64,000 nucleotides of DNA from Devosia indica (lineage in GTDB: Bacteria > Pseudomonadota > Alphaproteobacteria > Rhizobiales > Devosiaceae), in NCBI RefSeq assembly GCF_003056405.1, contig NZ_PYVZ01000018.1, forward strand, positions 39,181 through 103,180, read 5' to 3'. This document shows, one piece after another, positions 32,159-40,512 of the stretch (positions are counted from its first letter, which is position 1; every line of letters begins with the position of its first letter). Both the position numbers and the translations under genes were made by a program. Below the pieces are notes generated by a model. It worked only from the letters and a program-made list of their open reading frames with translations, did no database searches and was not told the DNA's origin.

Positions 32159-33190
32159 ATGCTTTCTCGCCGCCACTTTACCGCAGCACTGGCTCTGGCA
32201 ACGGGCCTGTCCGTTTCCGGCCTGGCCCTGCCTGCCCTGGCGCAGACCGACATCAAGCTCACACTTGACTGGCGCTTCGAGGGTCCCGCCGCTGGCTTTC
32301 TCCTGGCCCAGGACAATGGCTATTTCGCTGATGAAGGGCTCAACGTCACCATCGATATCGGCAATGGCTCGGTCGAGGCCATTCCACGCGTCGCGACAGG
32401 CGCCTATCAGCTTGGCTTTGGCGACATCAACTCGCTGATCAAGTTCCTGGACGAAGACCCGTCCCAGCCGGTCAAGGCCGTGATGATGGTCTATGACAAG
32501 CCGGTGTTCTCGGTTGTCGGCCGCAGGTCGCTCGGCATCACTGAAGACCCGGCATCGCTTGAAGGCAAGAAGCTGGGCGCGCCGCCGCCGGATGGCGCCT
32601 TTGCCCAATGGCCCGCCTTCAAGGAAGTGGCCGGGATCGACGATAGCGCCATAACCCTTGAATCGATTGGCTTCCCGGTGCGCGAGCCGATGCTGGCCTC
32701 CGGCGATGTGGACGGCGTGTTTGGCTTCGCCTTCTCGGTGATCCTCAACCTCAAGGCCAATGGCGTGCCGGAAGATGATATCGTGCCGCTGCTCTTTGCA
32801 GATCACGGCCTCAATCTTTATGGCAATGCCATCATGGTCAACGAGGCCTTCGCGGACGAAAATCCAGAAGCGGTCAAGGGGTTCCTCCGTGCACTGGCCA
32901 AGGGCTTTGCCGATGCCGTAGCTGATCCGGCCGCCGGTGCTGCGGCGGTCCTGATGCGCAATGAGACGCTCAATATCGACACTGAAACCGAGCGCCTGGT
33001 CATGGCCAATGAGATGAATATCAAGACCCCTTATGTGGTCGAGAACGGCTTTGGCGGCATCGACGAGGCGCGCCTGGCTGCGTCGATCGAAACGCTCAAG
33101 ATCTCCATGGGACTGCAGGGCAATGTGACTGCCGCCGACATCTTCGATGCGCAGTATCTGCCCCCGGCAGAGGAACGCATGCTGCCTTGA
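32159..33190 (+). CDS. NitT/TauT-type ABC transporter substrate-binding protein (NMT1/THI5-like)
   Basis: This 343-residue periplasmic protein has a twin-arginine-like start (MLSRRHFTAALALATGLSVS), with cleavage expected after ALAQ. The NMT1/THI5-like fold is shown by LTLDWRFEGPAAGFLLAQDN, GYFADEGLNVTIDIGNGSVE and VATGAYQLGFGDINSLIKFL. Relatives bind nitrate, aliphatic sulfonates, pyrimidines, hydroxymethylpyrimidine or riboflavin-like ligands, and the ligand here cannot be read from sequence. It is the first gene of an ABC operon with ATPase and permease, followed by a molybdopterin oxidoreductase. ATG 32159 has GGGGA about 10 nt upstream. Confidence 0.9.
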   Translation: MLSRRHFTAALALATGLSVSGLALPALAQTDIKLTLDWRFEGPAAGFLLAQDNGYFADEGLNVTIDIGNGSVEAIPRVATGAYQLGFGDINSLIKFLDEDPSQPVKAVMMVYDKPVFSVVGRRSLGITEDPASLEGKKLGAPPPDGAFAQWPAFKEVAGIDDSAITLESIGFPVREPMLASGDVDGVFGFAFSVILNLKANGVPEDDIVPLLFADHGLNLYGNAIMVNEAFADENPEAVKGFLRALAKGFADAVADPAAGAAAVLMRNETLNIDTETERLVMANEMNIKTPYVVENGFGGIDEARLAASIETLKISMGLQGNVTAADIFDAQYLPPAEERMLP

Positions 33191-33204
33191 TGGCGGCCTG
33201 CATT

Positions 33205-33279
33205 CCCGGGCGATAAGGGACGCCCGGGTCATCCGCCCCGAGCCATTCTTCCGAGGGAACGGGAATGGTCTCGGGGCGG
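33205..33279 (+). other. Two strong hairpins between binding-protein and ATPase genes
   Basis: CCCGGGCG (33205-33212) pairs with CGCCCGGG (33221-33228). Downstream, CCGCCCCGAGCCATTC (33233-33248) pairs with 33263-33279 with a single bulged base. Neither has a T tract, so read-through is expected. Such hairpins after a binding-protein gene commonly protect its mRNA from 3' decay and raise its level above that of the membrane components (inference). Confidence 0.6.
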
Positions 33280-33280
33280 T

Positions 33281-33320
33281 CCTGTTCTGCCTTGACTGGA
33301 CCTGTTCTGCCTTGACTGGA
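33281..33320 (+). repeat. Perfect 20-bp tandem duplication before the ATPase gene
   Basis: The 20-mer starting CCTGTTCTGC and ending CTTGACTGGA occurs twice in direct succession (33281-33300 and 33301-33320). The end of the second copy, with the next base, makes the GGAG ribosome binding site 6 nt before ATG 33328. It looks like a recent slippage or duplication event. Confidence 0.95.
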
Positions 33321-33327
33321 GACGCCT

Positions 33328-34119
33328 ATGGCCTCGCCACTGGTTTCAATTGAAAATGTCGACATGCGCTATGGCGGGCCCGATGGCACGCTGGCGGTGA
33401 GTGGGCTCAATCTCAAAATACAACGCGGCGAGTTCGTCGCCGTTGTCGGCCCCTCGGGCTGCGGCAAGTCCACCCTGATGAAGCTGACGACGGGGCTGCA
33501 TATTCCGCAAGCTGGGTCGGTCATCGTGGCCAATAGCCAGGTGACCAAGCCGGTCTCGATCGTGGGCATGGCGTTCCAGAACCCCACCATGCTGCCCTGG
33601 CGCACGACGCTGGAAAACATCCTGTTGCCGCTCGAGATCGTCGAGCGACATCGCCACCGCCTGCGTGCGCACAAGGCGGAATATGTCGCCAAGGCAGAAA
33701 AACTGCTCGAAACCGTCGGGCTCAAGGGCTTTGGCGAAAAATTCCCCTGGCAATTGTCCGGCGGCATGCAGCAGCGGGCAAATCTTTGCCGCGCGCTGAT
33801 CCATGAACCCGAACTCCTGATGCTCGACGAGCCTTTCGGCGCGCTCGACGCTTTCACCCGCGAAGAATTGTGGTGCGTCATCCGCGATCTGCATGCGACC
33901 CAGGATGTCACCATTGCGCTGGTGACCCATGATCTGCGCGAAAGCGTGTTTCTGGCCGACAAGGTCGTGGTGATGAGCGCGCGTCCGGGCCGCATCATCT
34001 CCGAGCATGTCGTGCCTTTCGAGCGGCCGCGCCAGCTCGAATTGCTCTATGAGCCGGCCTTCAACGACATGGTGCAGAAGCTGCACGGGGAAATTGCCAC
34101 CGCGAGGGCCGCAGCATGA
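33328..34119 (+). CDS. NitT/TauT-type ABC transporter ATPase
   Basis: This 263-residue ATPase of the nitrate/sulfonate/taurine class has Walker A VGPSGCGKSTLMKLTTGL, a Q loop in MAFQNPTMLPWRTTLENILL, the signature LSGGMQQRANLCRAL, Walker B LLMLDEPFGALDAFTREEL and the switch His in LVTHDLRE. The MLPWRTTLENI stretch is typical of the SsuB/NrtD/ThiZ group. Its stop overlaps the permease start (ATGA), indicating coupled translation. Confidence 0.95.
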   Translation: MASPLVSIENVDMRYGGPDGTLAVSGLNLKIQRGEFVAVVGPSGCGKSTLMKLTTGLHIPQAGSVIVANSQVTKPVSIVGMAFQNPTMLPWRTTLENILLPLEIVERHRHRLRAHKAEYVAKAEKLLETVGLKGFGEKFPWQLSGGMQQRANLCRALIHEPELLMLDEPFGALDAFTREELWCVIRDLHATQDVTIALVTHDLRESVFLADKVVVMSARPGRIISEHVVPFERPRQLELLYEPAFNDMVQKLHGEIATARAAA

Positions 34120-34931
34120 GCTCAACAGAAACCACAACGCCTGTCGCGGCGGCGCCAAAGCCGGCCCTCAAGATAGACTGGGTGCGGTTGTCCCCCGTCA
34201 TTTACACCATTGGCCTCTTCGTCATCTGGGAGCTGGGCGCGCGCATTTCCGGCCTGCCGCACACCATCCTGCCCACCCCCACGCGGGTGTTCGAAGCCAT
34301 TTTCCAATATTGGTCGCCGATCTGGAAGAATTCGGTGCAGACGCTGTACACCACCGTGCTCGGCTTCCTCATTGCCATTGTGGCCGGGCTCGGCATTGGC
34401 CTGTTCATCGGCTGGTCCAAGACCATCTATGCCGGGCTCTACCCGATCATGGTGGGGTTCAATGCCATTCCCAAGGTGGCGCTGGTACCGATCCTGGTGA
34501 TCTGGTTCGGCATCGGCACGGTGCCGGCGGTGCTGACCGCGTTCCTGATTTCCTTCTTCCCCATCGTGGTCAATGTCGCCACGGGCCTCGCCACCATCGA
34601 GCCGGAAACCGAAGACGTGTTGCGGGCGCTGGGCGCCAAGAAGCTCGACATCATGCTCAAGGTCGGCATACCGCGCTCCATGCCCTATTTCTTCGGCTCG
34701 CTGAAAGTGGCGATCACCCTGGCCTTTGTCGGCTCGGTGGTGAGCGAAACAGTCGCGTCCAATTCGGGGCTGGGTCAGATGATGGCGTCGGCGCAGTCCA
34801 ACTTCAACGTGCCGCTGGTCTTTGCGGGCCTGTTGATGCTGGCCGTTGAAGGCATCGCCATGTATGCGCTGATGGCCTGGATCGAAAAACGCATGACCGG
34901 CTGGGCCCACCGCTCGACAATGTCGAACTGA
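34116..34931 (+). CDS. NitT/TauT-type ABC transporter permease
   Basis: This is a 271-residue inner-membrane permease with about six helices. The cytoplasmic EAA loop is visible as VLRALGAKKLDIMLKVGIPR, preceded by NAIPKVALVPILVIWFGIG, a signature of the SsuC/TauC/ThiX group. It partners the upstream ATPase and binding protein. About 65 bp separate it from the molybdopterin oxidoreductase, so one transcript through 37.8 kb is possible. Confidence 0.94.
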   Translation: MSSTETTTPVAAAPKPALKIDWVRLSPVIYTIGLFVIWELGARISGLPHTILPTPTRVFEAIFQYWSPIWKNSVQTLYTTVLGFLIAIVAGLGIGLFIGWSKTIYAGLYPIMVGFNAIPKVALVPILVIWFGIGTVPAVLTAFLISFFPIVVNVATGLATIEPETEDVLRALGAKKLDIMLKVGIPRSMPYFFGSLKVAITLAFVGSVVSETVASNSGLGQMMASAQSNFNVPLVFAGLLMLAVEGIAMYALMAWIEKRMTGWAHRSTMSN

Positions 34932-34996
34932 TCGCGCAAGCATTTCCCTTGCCCCAATGCCCGCCGCTGGCGAACAATGGGGCGAGGAGAAATGAT

Positions 34997-37168
34997 TTGA
35001 CCGATACCAGCCATATCGTGGGCGGCGGCCCCAAGAAGGTGCTTTATACCCTTTCGACCATCAACCGGATCGGGGTGGGCAAGGCCACCAAGGCGCTGAC
35101 CGCCAGGAACACCTGCAAGGCCTGTGCCTATGGCATGGGCGGTCAGCAGGGTGGCATGACCAATGAGCTGGGCGAATTTCCGTCGGTCTGCAACAAGTCG
35201 GTGCAGGCCCAGTCCACCGATATCCAGCCGCCCATTCCCGCGCTGGTTTTCGAGCATACGATTGACGATCTGGCCGAGTTGACCGGCAAGGAAATGGAAT
35301 CTCTGGGTCGACTGGGCACGCCGTTGTTCCGGCGCGCCGGCGCCAGTCGCTTCGAACCACTGGATTGGGATGCGGCGCTCGACCATGCCGCCCATCGGCT
35401 GGCCGAGACCGATCCGCAGCGCAGCTTCTTTTATTCCTCGGGCCGCTCCTCCAACGAGGCGGGTTTCCTGTTCCAGCTTCTCGCCCGGGCCTATGGCACC
35501 AACAATGTCAACAATTGCTCCTATTACTGCCACCAAGCCACCAGCGAGGGGCTCAAGACAACGATCGGCACCGGCACGGCGACCATCGAGCTCGAAGACC
35601 TGACCGGCGCCGACCTGATCTTCGTCATCGGCGCCAATCCCTCGTCCAATCATCCGCGTTTCATCCACATGCTCAAGAACTGCCGCGAGCGGGGCGGGCA
35701 GGTCATCGTCATTAATCCGGCCAAGGAGCCGGGGCTGGTGAAATTCGCTGTGCCGAAATCGCCAATGTCCATGCTCAAGGGCGGCAGCGAGATCGCGTCG
35801 GACTATCTGCAGCCGCGCATCGGCAGCGACATTGCGCTGTTCAAGGGCCTCTGCAAGGCCGTCCTCGAACAGGGGACGGAAGACCGCGGATTCATATCGG
35901 CGCACGCCGAGGATTTCGCGGGCTTCAAGGCGGATCTGGATGCGCTGAGCTGGGATGCAATTACCGCCGCCTGTGGCCTCGACCGGTCCGAAATCGAACG
36001 CGTGGCCGCCGCCTATGGCCGCGCCAACAATGCCGTGTTTGCCTGGGGCATGGGCATGACCCACCATGTCCATGGCGTCGCCAATGTCGAGGCCATCGCC
36101 AATCTGGCGCTGCTGCGCGGCATGATCGGGCGCCGCTTTGCCGGACTGTTGCCCCTGCGCGGCCATTCCAATGTGCAGGGCATCGGCACCATTGGCGTCA
36201 AGCCGGTGCTGGCGCGCGATGTGCTCGATCGCATGCAGGAGGCCTTTGGTGTCAACTTCCCAGAGGAAAAGGGGCTCGACACCATGGCCTGCATGCAAAA
36301 GGCCGCTGCCGGCGAGATCGACGCCGCTGTCATCATGGGTGGCAATCTCTGGGCCGCGACGCCGGATACGGCATTTTCCAGCCGCGCCATGGCCAATATC
36401 GGCTTCAAGCTGTTTCTCACCACCACGCTCAATCAGGGCCATGTGCATGGCGTGGGCGAGGGGGAGATGATGATCCTGCCGGTCACGGCGCGCGACGAGG
36501 AATGGGAGCCGACCACGCAGGAATCCATGTTCAACTTCGTGCGCCTGTCCGATGGCGGCATTCGGCGCATCGAAACCGTGCGCCCGGAAAGCTGGATCCT
36601 GGGTCAGTTGGGCAAGCGCATGCTGCCGCATTCGCCCATAGATTTTTCTGCCTTCTCCGCTCATGCAAAACTGCGCGATGCCATCGCTGCCATTGTGCCT
36701 GGCATGGAGGAATTGGCCGATATCGATGTGGCCAAGCGCGAGTTCCACATTCGCAATCGGGTGCTGCATGCGCCGACATTCGGCACGGCAGATGGCAAGG
36801 CGCATTTCGTGGTGACCCCTGTACCCGAGCAAAGGCCTGGCCGCCTGATGCTGGCCAGCATGCGCAGCGAGGGGCAGTTCAATTCGATCATCTACGAGGA
36901 AACCGACAGCTATCGTGGCCAGGCCGGGCGGCAATCGATTTTTCTCAGTGCAGAGGATATGGCCGCGCGCGGACTGGTCGAGGGGCAGGCCGTGATGGTC
37001 CGGTCGGACGCCGGAGAAATGCGCGGCATTGCCACCCGCTTCGATCTGCCGCCGGGCTCTGTGCTGGCCTATTATCCGGAAGCCAACGTCCTGGTGGGGC
37101 AGGCGGTCGATCCGCGCAGCAAGACCCCCGCCTTCAAGTCCGTGCCCGTGGAGGTATCGGCAGGGTGA
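34997..37168 (+). CDS. FdhF/YdeP-like molybdopterin oxidoreductase
   Basis: This 723-residue protein belongs to the bis-MGD/DMSO-reductase superfamily, closest to the formate-dehydrogenase-like FdhF/YdeP group. The N-terminus has only a CKAC pair rather than a clear four-Cys [4Fe-4S] motif. Cofactor-domain blocks include FFYSSGRSSNEAGFLFQLLA, FVIGANPSSNHPRFIHMLKN and LRGHSNVQGIGTIGV. Cys178 in YYCHQATSEGL aligns with the Mo-ligand Cys/Sec of formate dehydrogenases. TTG 34997 has GAGGAG 7 nt upstream. The electron acceptor and substrate are unknown. The adjacent ABC importer may bring its substrate (inference). Confidence 0.85.
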   Translation: MTDTSHIVGGGPKKVLYTLSTINRIGVGKATKALTARNTCKACAYGMGGQQGGMTNELGEFPSVCNKSVQAQSTDIQPPIPALVFEHTIDDLAELTGKEMESLGRLGTPLFRRAGASRFEPLDWDAALDHAAHRLAETDPQRSFFYSSGRSSNEAGFLFQLLARAYGTNNVNNCSYYCHQATSEGLKTTIGTGTATIELEDLTGADLIFVIGANPSSNHPRFIHMLKNCRERGGQVIVINPAKEPGLVKFAVPKSPMSMLKGGSEIASDYLQPRIGSDIALFKGLCKAVLEQGTEDRGFISAHAEDFAGFKADLDALSWDAITAACGLDRSEIERVAAAYGRANNAVFAWGMGMTHHVHGVANVEAIANLALLRGMIGRRFAGLLPLRGHSNVQGIGTIGVKPVLARDVLDRMQEAFGVNFPEEKGLDTMACMQKAAAGEIDAAVIMGGNLWAATPDTAFSSRAMANIGFKLFLTTTLNQGHVHGVGEGEMMILPVTARDEEWEPTTQESMFNFVRLSDGGIRRIETVRPESWILGQLGKRMLPHSPIDFSAFSAHAKLRDAIAAIVPGMEELADIDVAKREFHIRNRVLHAPTFGTADGKAHFVVTPVPEQRPGRLMLASMRSEGQFNSIIYEETDSYRGQAGRQSIFLSAEDMAARGLVEGQAVMVRSDAGEMRGIATRFDLPPGSVLAYYPEANVLVGQAVDPRSKTPAFKSVPVEVSAG

Positions 37169-37848
37169 GCGCGCAGTTCGAGCATTTTCCCGAGGAGACG
37201 AGACAGTTTCTCGTCGGCATCGCGGACCACAATGAAAAGGCCTGGTTTGAGGAAAACCGGGCGCTCTACGACACGAGCTACGTGGAAGCGGGCAAGGCGT
37301 TCGTTCAGGCAATGGCGCCAAGGCTCAAAGCGATATCGCCCGAGGTTCATGCCGAGCCGCGCATCAATGGCTCGATCATGCGGGTCAATCGCGATGTGCG
37401 GTTCTCCAAGGACAAGCGGGCCTACAAGACCCATCTCGATTTCTGGTTCTGGCATGGCGAGAAGAAGGGCTGGGCCAATCCCGGCTTTTATCTGCGCATT
37501 ACGCCCGACCAGGTGCTGCTGGGTACCGGCATGCACCACTTCGACAAGGACACGCTCGACAGCTTCCGCCATGCCGTGGTGCTGCCTCGCTCGGGCAAAG
37601 CGCTGCAGGCCGCCATCACGGCGGTGCGGGCCGCAGGCGCGTATGAGATTGGCGAGAAAACCCGCAAGAGGCCGCCGCGCGGTTTCGAGGCCGATCCGGA
37701 CCGGGCCGAATATCTGCTGTTTGAAGGGCTGACCGCGACCATCACCTTGCCCGGCGCGGTAGCCTTTGCGCCCGGCTTTGCCGATCTCTGCGCGCAGCAT
37801 TTCGCTGCCACCTGGCCGATCGGGCAGTGGCTCAAGACCGAACTTTAG
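37165..37848 (+). CDS. DUF2461-family protein
   Basis: This 227-residue protein has family blocks FLVGIADHNEKAWFEENR, VNRDVRFSKDKRAYKTHLDF and GFYLRITPDQVLLGTGMHHF. DUF2461 proteins (TIGR02453 type) have no established function. GTG 37165 overlaps the stop of the molybdopterin oxidoreductase as GTGA, so the two are co-translated. The end overlaps the convergent GH13 gene by 4 nt. Confidence 0.9.
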   Translation: MSAQFEHFPEETRQFLVGIADHNEKAWFEENRALYDTSYVEAGKAFVQAMAPRLKAISPEVHAEPRINGSIMRVNRDVRFSKDKRAYKTHLDFWFWHGEKKGWANPGFYLRITPDQVLLGTGMHHFDKDTLDSFRHAVVLPRSGKALQAAITAVRAAGAYEIGEKTRKRPPRGFEADPDRAEYLLFEGLTATITLPGAVAFAPGFADLCAQHFAATWPIGQWLKTEL

Positions 37849-39476
37849 CGTCGCTCGCCATTGCAGCGCAGCCAGCAATAGCCATAGGCGGACAGCGCGA
37901 TTTCGCCATCGCCCTTGATCGGTCCGGTCGGTGAATCGGTCAGCATCGGCATGAGTTCTTCGATACCTTCATCGGCCAGATGAAATGATTTGGGCGTGCC
38001 GGCAAAATTATGGGCGGTGATCACTCGATTGCCGCGCCAGTGGCTGGAGAGCACGAGCAATTCATCGTCCCCCACATCAACAATATCGACACCACCCCAG
38101 CCGATTTCCGGCGACGAGCGGCGTGCCGACACCATATCGGCAATGGCATGGAAGAACGAATTGCGGTGCTGGGTCTGCATCGCGGCGTTGATGTGATGAT
38201 AGCCGAACTTGCCGCTGTCGATCGCCGGCCGGACAAGCTCGTCTTTCGGCGCCTCCGAGAACCCACCATTGTGCCCTGGCGACCATTGCATCGGCGTACG
38301 GACGGCTTCGCGTTCGGGCAGGGCCAGGTCTTCCCCCATGCCGATCTCGTCACCATACCAGATGACAGGTGTGCCGGGCAGGGCCAGCAATAGCGAGAAC
38401 GCCATTTTCAGGCGCGTCTCGTCCCCATCGAACATGCTGGCGAGCCGGCGCCGCAGGCCGCGGTCATAGATCTGCATGTCCGGTTCGGGCCCGAAGGCGG
38501 CGAAACACTGCTCGCGCTCTTGTTCGGTAAGGTTCCCCAGGTTCAGCTCGTCATGGTTGCGCAGAAAGACGGCCCATTGGCCCATGCCTTGCGGGTCGGG
38601 CCGCGCGGCCAACGAACGGCGCAGGGGAGCGGCGGTCTTGCGGGCCAGGGAGAGGAACAATTGCTGGTTGCCGACAAAGTCGAAAACCATTGTCATGCGG
38701 TCTCCGGCGGCAAAATAGTCGGGTGCTTCTTCGTAGCTGATATTGGCCTCGGCCAGCAGAATGGCTTCGGCCTTGCGCCAGGACAGGAAGTCGTGGATCT
38801 CGGTCAGCATGGCATGGGGGTCGACGACCGGCTTGTCCGTCAGCACGCCGCGCGGCTCAATCAGAAACGGCACGGCATCAACCCGAAAGCCTGACACGCC
38901 CAGCGCCAGCCAGAACCCCATGATCTTGAGGATTTCCTGCCGCACGGCGGGATTGGCCGTATTGAGGTCCGGCTGGAACTTGTAGAAGCGGTGCATGTAC
39001 CAGGCCTTGGCGGTCCGGTCATACGTCCAGGTGGCCTTCTGCACACCGGGAAAGACAATGCCGTCGGTGATATTGTCCGGTTTTTCGTCGCGCCAGACAT
39101 ACCAGTCGCGGTAGGGCGAGTTCGGGTCGGTCCGGGCAGCCTGAAACCAGGGATGCTGGTCGGAGGTATGGTTGACGACAAGGTCGACAATCACCCGCAT
39201 GCCGCGATCTTTGGCCGCTTCGATGAACTCGACGAAATCCCCCAGCGTCCCAAGCGCGGGGTCGATGCCGTAATAGTCGGAGATGTCGTAGCCATTGTCG
39301 CGTCGTGGTGACGGGTAGAATGGATTGAGCCAGATACAGGTGACGCCCAGCCGCTCGAGGTGATCGAGCCTGTCGGCCAGCCCGACGAAATCGCCGGTGC
39401 CGTCGCCATTGGCATCCATGAAGCTTTTGACATCGACGCAATAGACGATTGCGTTCTTGTACCAGAGATTGGCCAT
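37845..39476 (-). CDS. GH13 alpha-glucosidase/trehalose-synthase-like enzyme
   Basis: This is a 543-residue GH13 enzyme without signal peptide. Motifs are IVDLVVNHTSDQHPW, GVSGFRVDAVPFL with the nucleophile Asp, LLAEANISYEE with the acid/base Glu and FLRNHDELNLGNL. The start WYKNAIVYCVDVKSFMDANG and the C-terminal beta domain match the trehalose-synthase (maltose isomerase) related group. It lacks the TreS-linked maltokinase domain and could instead be an alpha-glucosidase. It follows the TIM-barrel isomerase gene with a 66-bp gap containing two hairpins. The two likely form an operon separate from the glg operon. Confidence 0.85.
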   Translation of the reverse strand: MANLWYKNAIVYCVDVKSFMDANGDGTGDFVGLADRLDHLERLGVTCIWLNPFYPSPRRDNGYDISDYYGIDPALGTLGDFVEFIEAAKDRGMRVIVDLVVNHTSDQHPWFQAARTDPNSPYRDWYVWRDEKPDNITDGIVFPGVQKATWTYDRTAKAWYMHRFYKFQPDLNTANPAVRQEILKIMGFWLALGVSGFRVDAVPFLIEPRGVLTDKPVVDPHAMLTEIHDFLSWRKAEAILLAEANISYEEAPDYFAAGDRMTMVFDFVGNQQLFLSLARKTAAPLRRSLAARPDPQGMGQWAVFLRNHDELNLGNLTEQEREQCFAAFGPEPDMQIYDRGLRRRLASMFDGDETRLKMAFSLLLALPGTPVIWYGDEIGMGEDLALPEREAVRTPMQWSPGHNGGFSEAPKDELVRPAIDSGKFGYHHINAAMQTQHRNSFFHAIADMVSARRSSPEIGWGGVDIVDVGDDELLVLSSHWRGNRVITAHNFAGTPKSFHLADEGIEELMPMLTDSPTGPIKGDGEIALSAYGYCWLRCNGERR

Positions 39477-39482
39477 GCATAG

Positions 39483-39531
39483 GTCCTGACGCTTTCAGGA
39501 CAAACCGACGCGCGGGTGGATTTGTTCCACC
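39483..39531 (-). other. Two short hairpins between isomerase and GH13 genes
   Basis: GTCCTGA-CGCTT-TCAGGAC (39483-39501) and GGTGGA-TTTGT-TCCACC (39515-39531) are perfect stems in the 66-bp gap. There is no T tract in the - direction, so they are more likely processing or pausing structures than terminators. Confidence 0.5.
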
Positions 39532-39542
39532 TGGCCTTGCTG

Positions 39543-40364
39543 TCAGCGCGCCAGCCCCTGCGCGATCAGCCAGTCGGCCCCGGCGCGCAACTGGCTGTTA
39601 TCGGCCAGTTCGAGCACCAGATGCGGCGACTGTGGCAGGGTGGCAAGGGCCGCAAAAACCGCGTGCCAATTGACCGTGCCCATGCCTGGCCGCCAATGGC
39701 GGTCGGCATAGCCGTCTGCGTCCTGCACATGGACATGGGCCAGACGGTCACCGGCCGCCGTCACGAAATAGTCAACCGGGGGCGCGCCGGTGGTGCCATG
39801 GGCATAGTGCGCATGGCCGGTATCGATAGAGACAGCAACCGCGTCCGTTTCGAAGCTATTGGCCAGATGCAGCCGGTCCATCGGGTCCTTGTCCTCGATA
39901 TTCTCGATGACCAAGGTAATGCCATGGTCTTCCGCCTGCCTGACAGCATCGCCCATGGTCAGGTGGCAATATTCGGTCATCCGCGTGCGGGCCCCGAAAT
40001 CCTTGTCGAGATTGTTGTAGCTCCAGGTGGTGTAGGGGCTGTGGACGACCATTTGCGTGGCACCCAGGGCCACGGCGATGTCGAGACCCTGGCGCAGGCG
40101 CTGTTTTACCGCCGCGCGAATGGCGGGGTCAGGTGTGGCAATGGAAAAGCCCATGAAGGGGCCGTGGATACCCAGGCGGCCCGTATGCCCGTCAAGCAGA
40201 GTGCGGGCGCGATCGACCTGCATCTGCCAGTCGCCGTCCAGCCGCTCGGGAAAAATGAAGTCCTGGATTTCCACGTCGCGCTGCCCCTCGATCAGCCAGG
40301 GCGCAAGCGTTTCCAGATCGTCGACAAAAAGGGCGGCGCCAATTGTGGGCAACGGTCGGGTCAT
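39543..40364 (-). CDS. Sugar phosphate isomerase/epimerase-like TIM-barrel protein
   Basis: This 273-residue protein is of the AP-endonuclease-2/xylose-isomerase-like TIM-barrel superfamily. Candidate metal ligands are the Glu in TLVIENIEDKDP, the Asp/His in VSIDTGHAHYAHG, the His in LAHVHVQDADG and the late Glu in HLVLELADN, plus HGPFMGFSI and MVVHSPY near the N-terminus. Substrate is unknown, but sugars or cyclitols are usual. ATG 40364 gives a normal barrel start. It is divergent from ettA and upstream of the GH13 gene on the same strand. Confidence 0.85.
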   Translation of the reverse strand: MTRPLPTIGAALFVDDLETLAPWLIEGQRDVEIQDFIFPERLDGDWQMQVDRARTLLDGHTGRLGIHGPFMGFSIATPDPAIRAAVKQRLRQGLDIAVALGATQMVVHSPYTTWSYNNLDKDFGARTRMTEYCHLTMGDAVRQAEDHGITLVIENIEDKDPMDRLHLANSFETDAVAVSIDTGHAHYAHGTTGAPPVDYFVTAAGDRLAHVHVQDADGYADRHWRPGMGTVNWHAVFAALATLPQSPHLVLELADNSQLRAGADWLIAQGLAR

Positions 40365-40512
40365 GGCAAGGCTCGTGAGCAGTGTGTCGGGCGGGACCTG
40401 CTTAGTGGGCGCAGATGACGCCTCCGTGACCACATGGCCCCCGTTGCTCCGCAAGGCCGCTTGGCCTACATAGGCGCCAATCCCCGAACACCCTTCAAGA
40501 GGTTCATCGCCC

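Noticed and set aside
36502..37164. Upstream extension of the DUF2461 gene into the oxidoreductase gene.
   Set aside because: The extension is out of frame with the oxidoreductase, and family similarity begins only at about 37165, where GTG overlaps the preceding stop codon.
34775..37321. Very long open frame (over 800 codons) on the - strand opposite the molybdopterin oxidoreductase.
   Set aside because: It has no recognisable domain and crosses the ends of three genes. The + strand frame contains the cofactor-binding blocks and proper ribosome binding sites.
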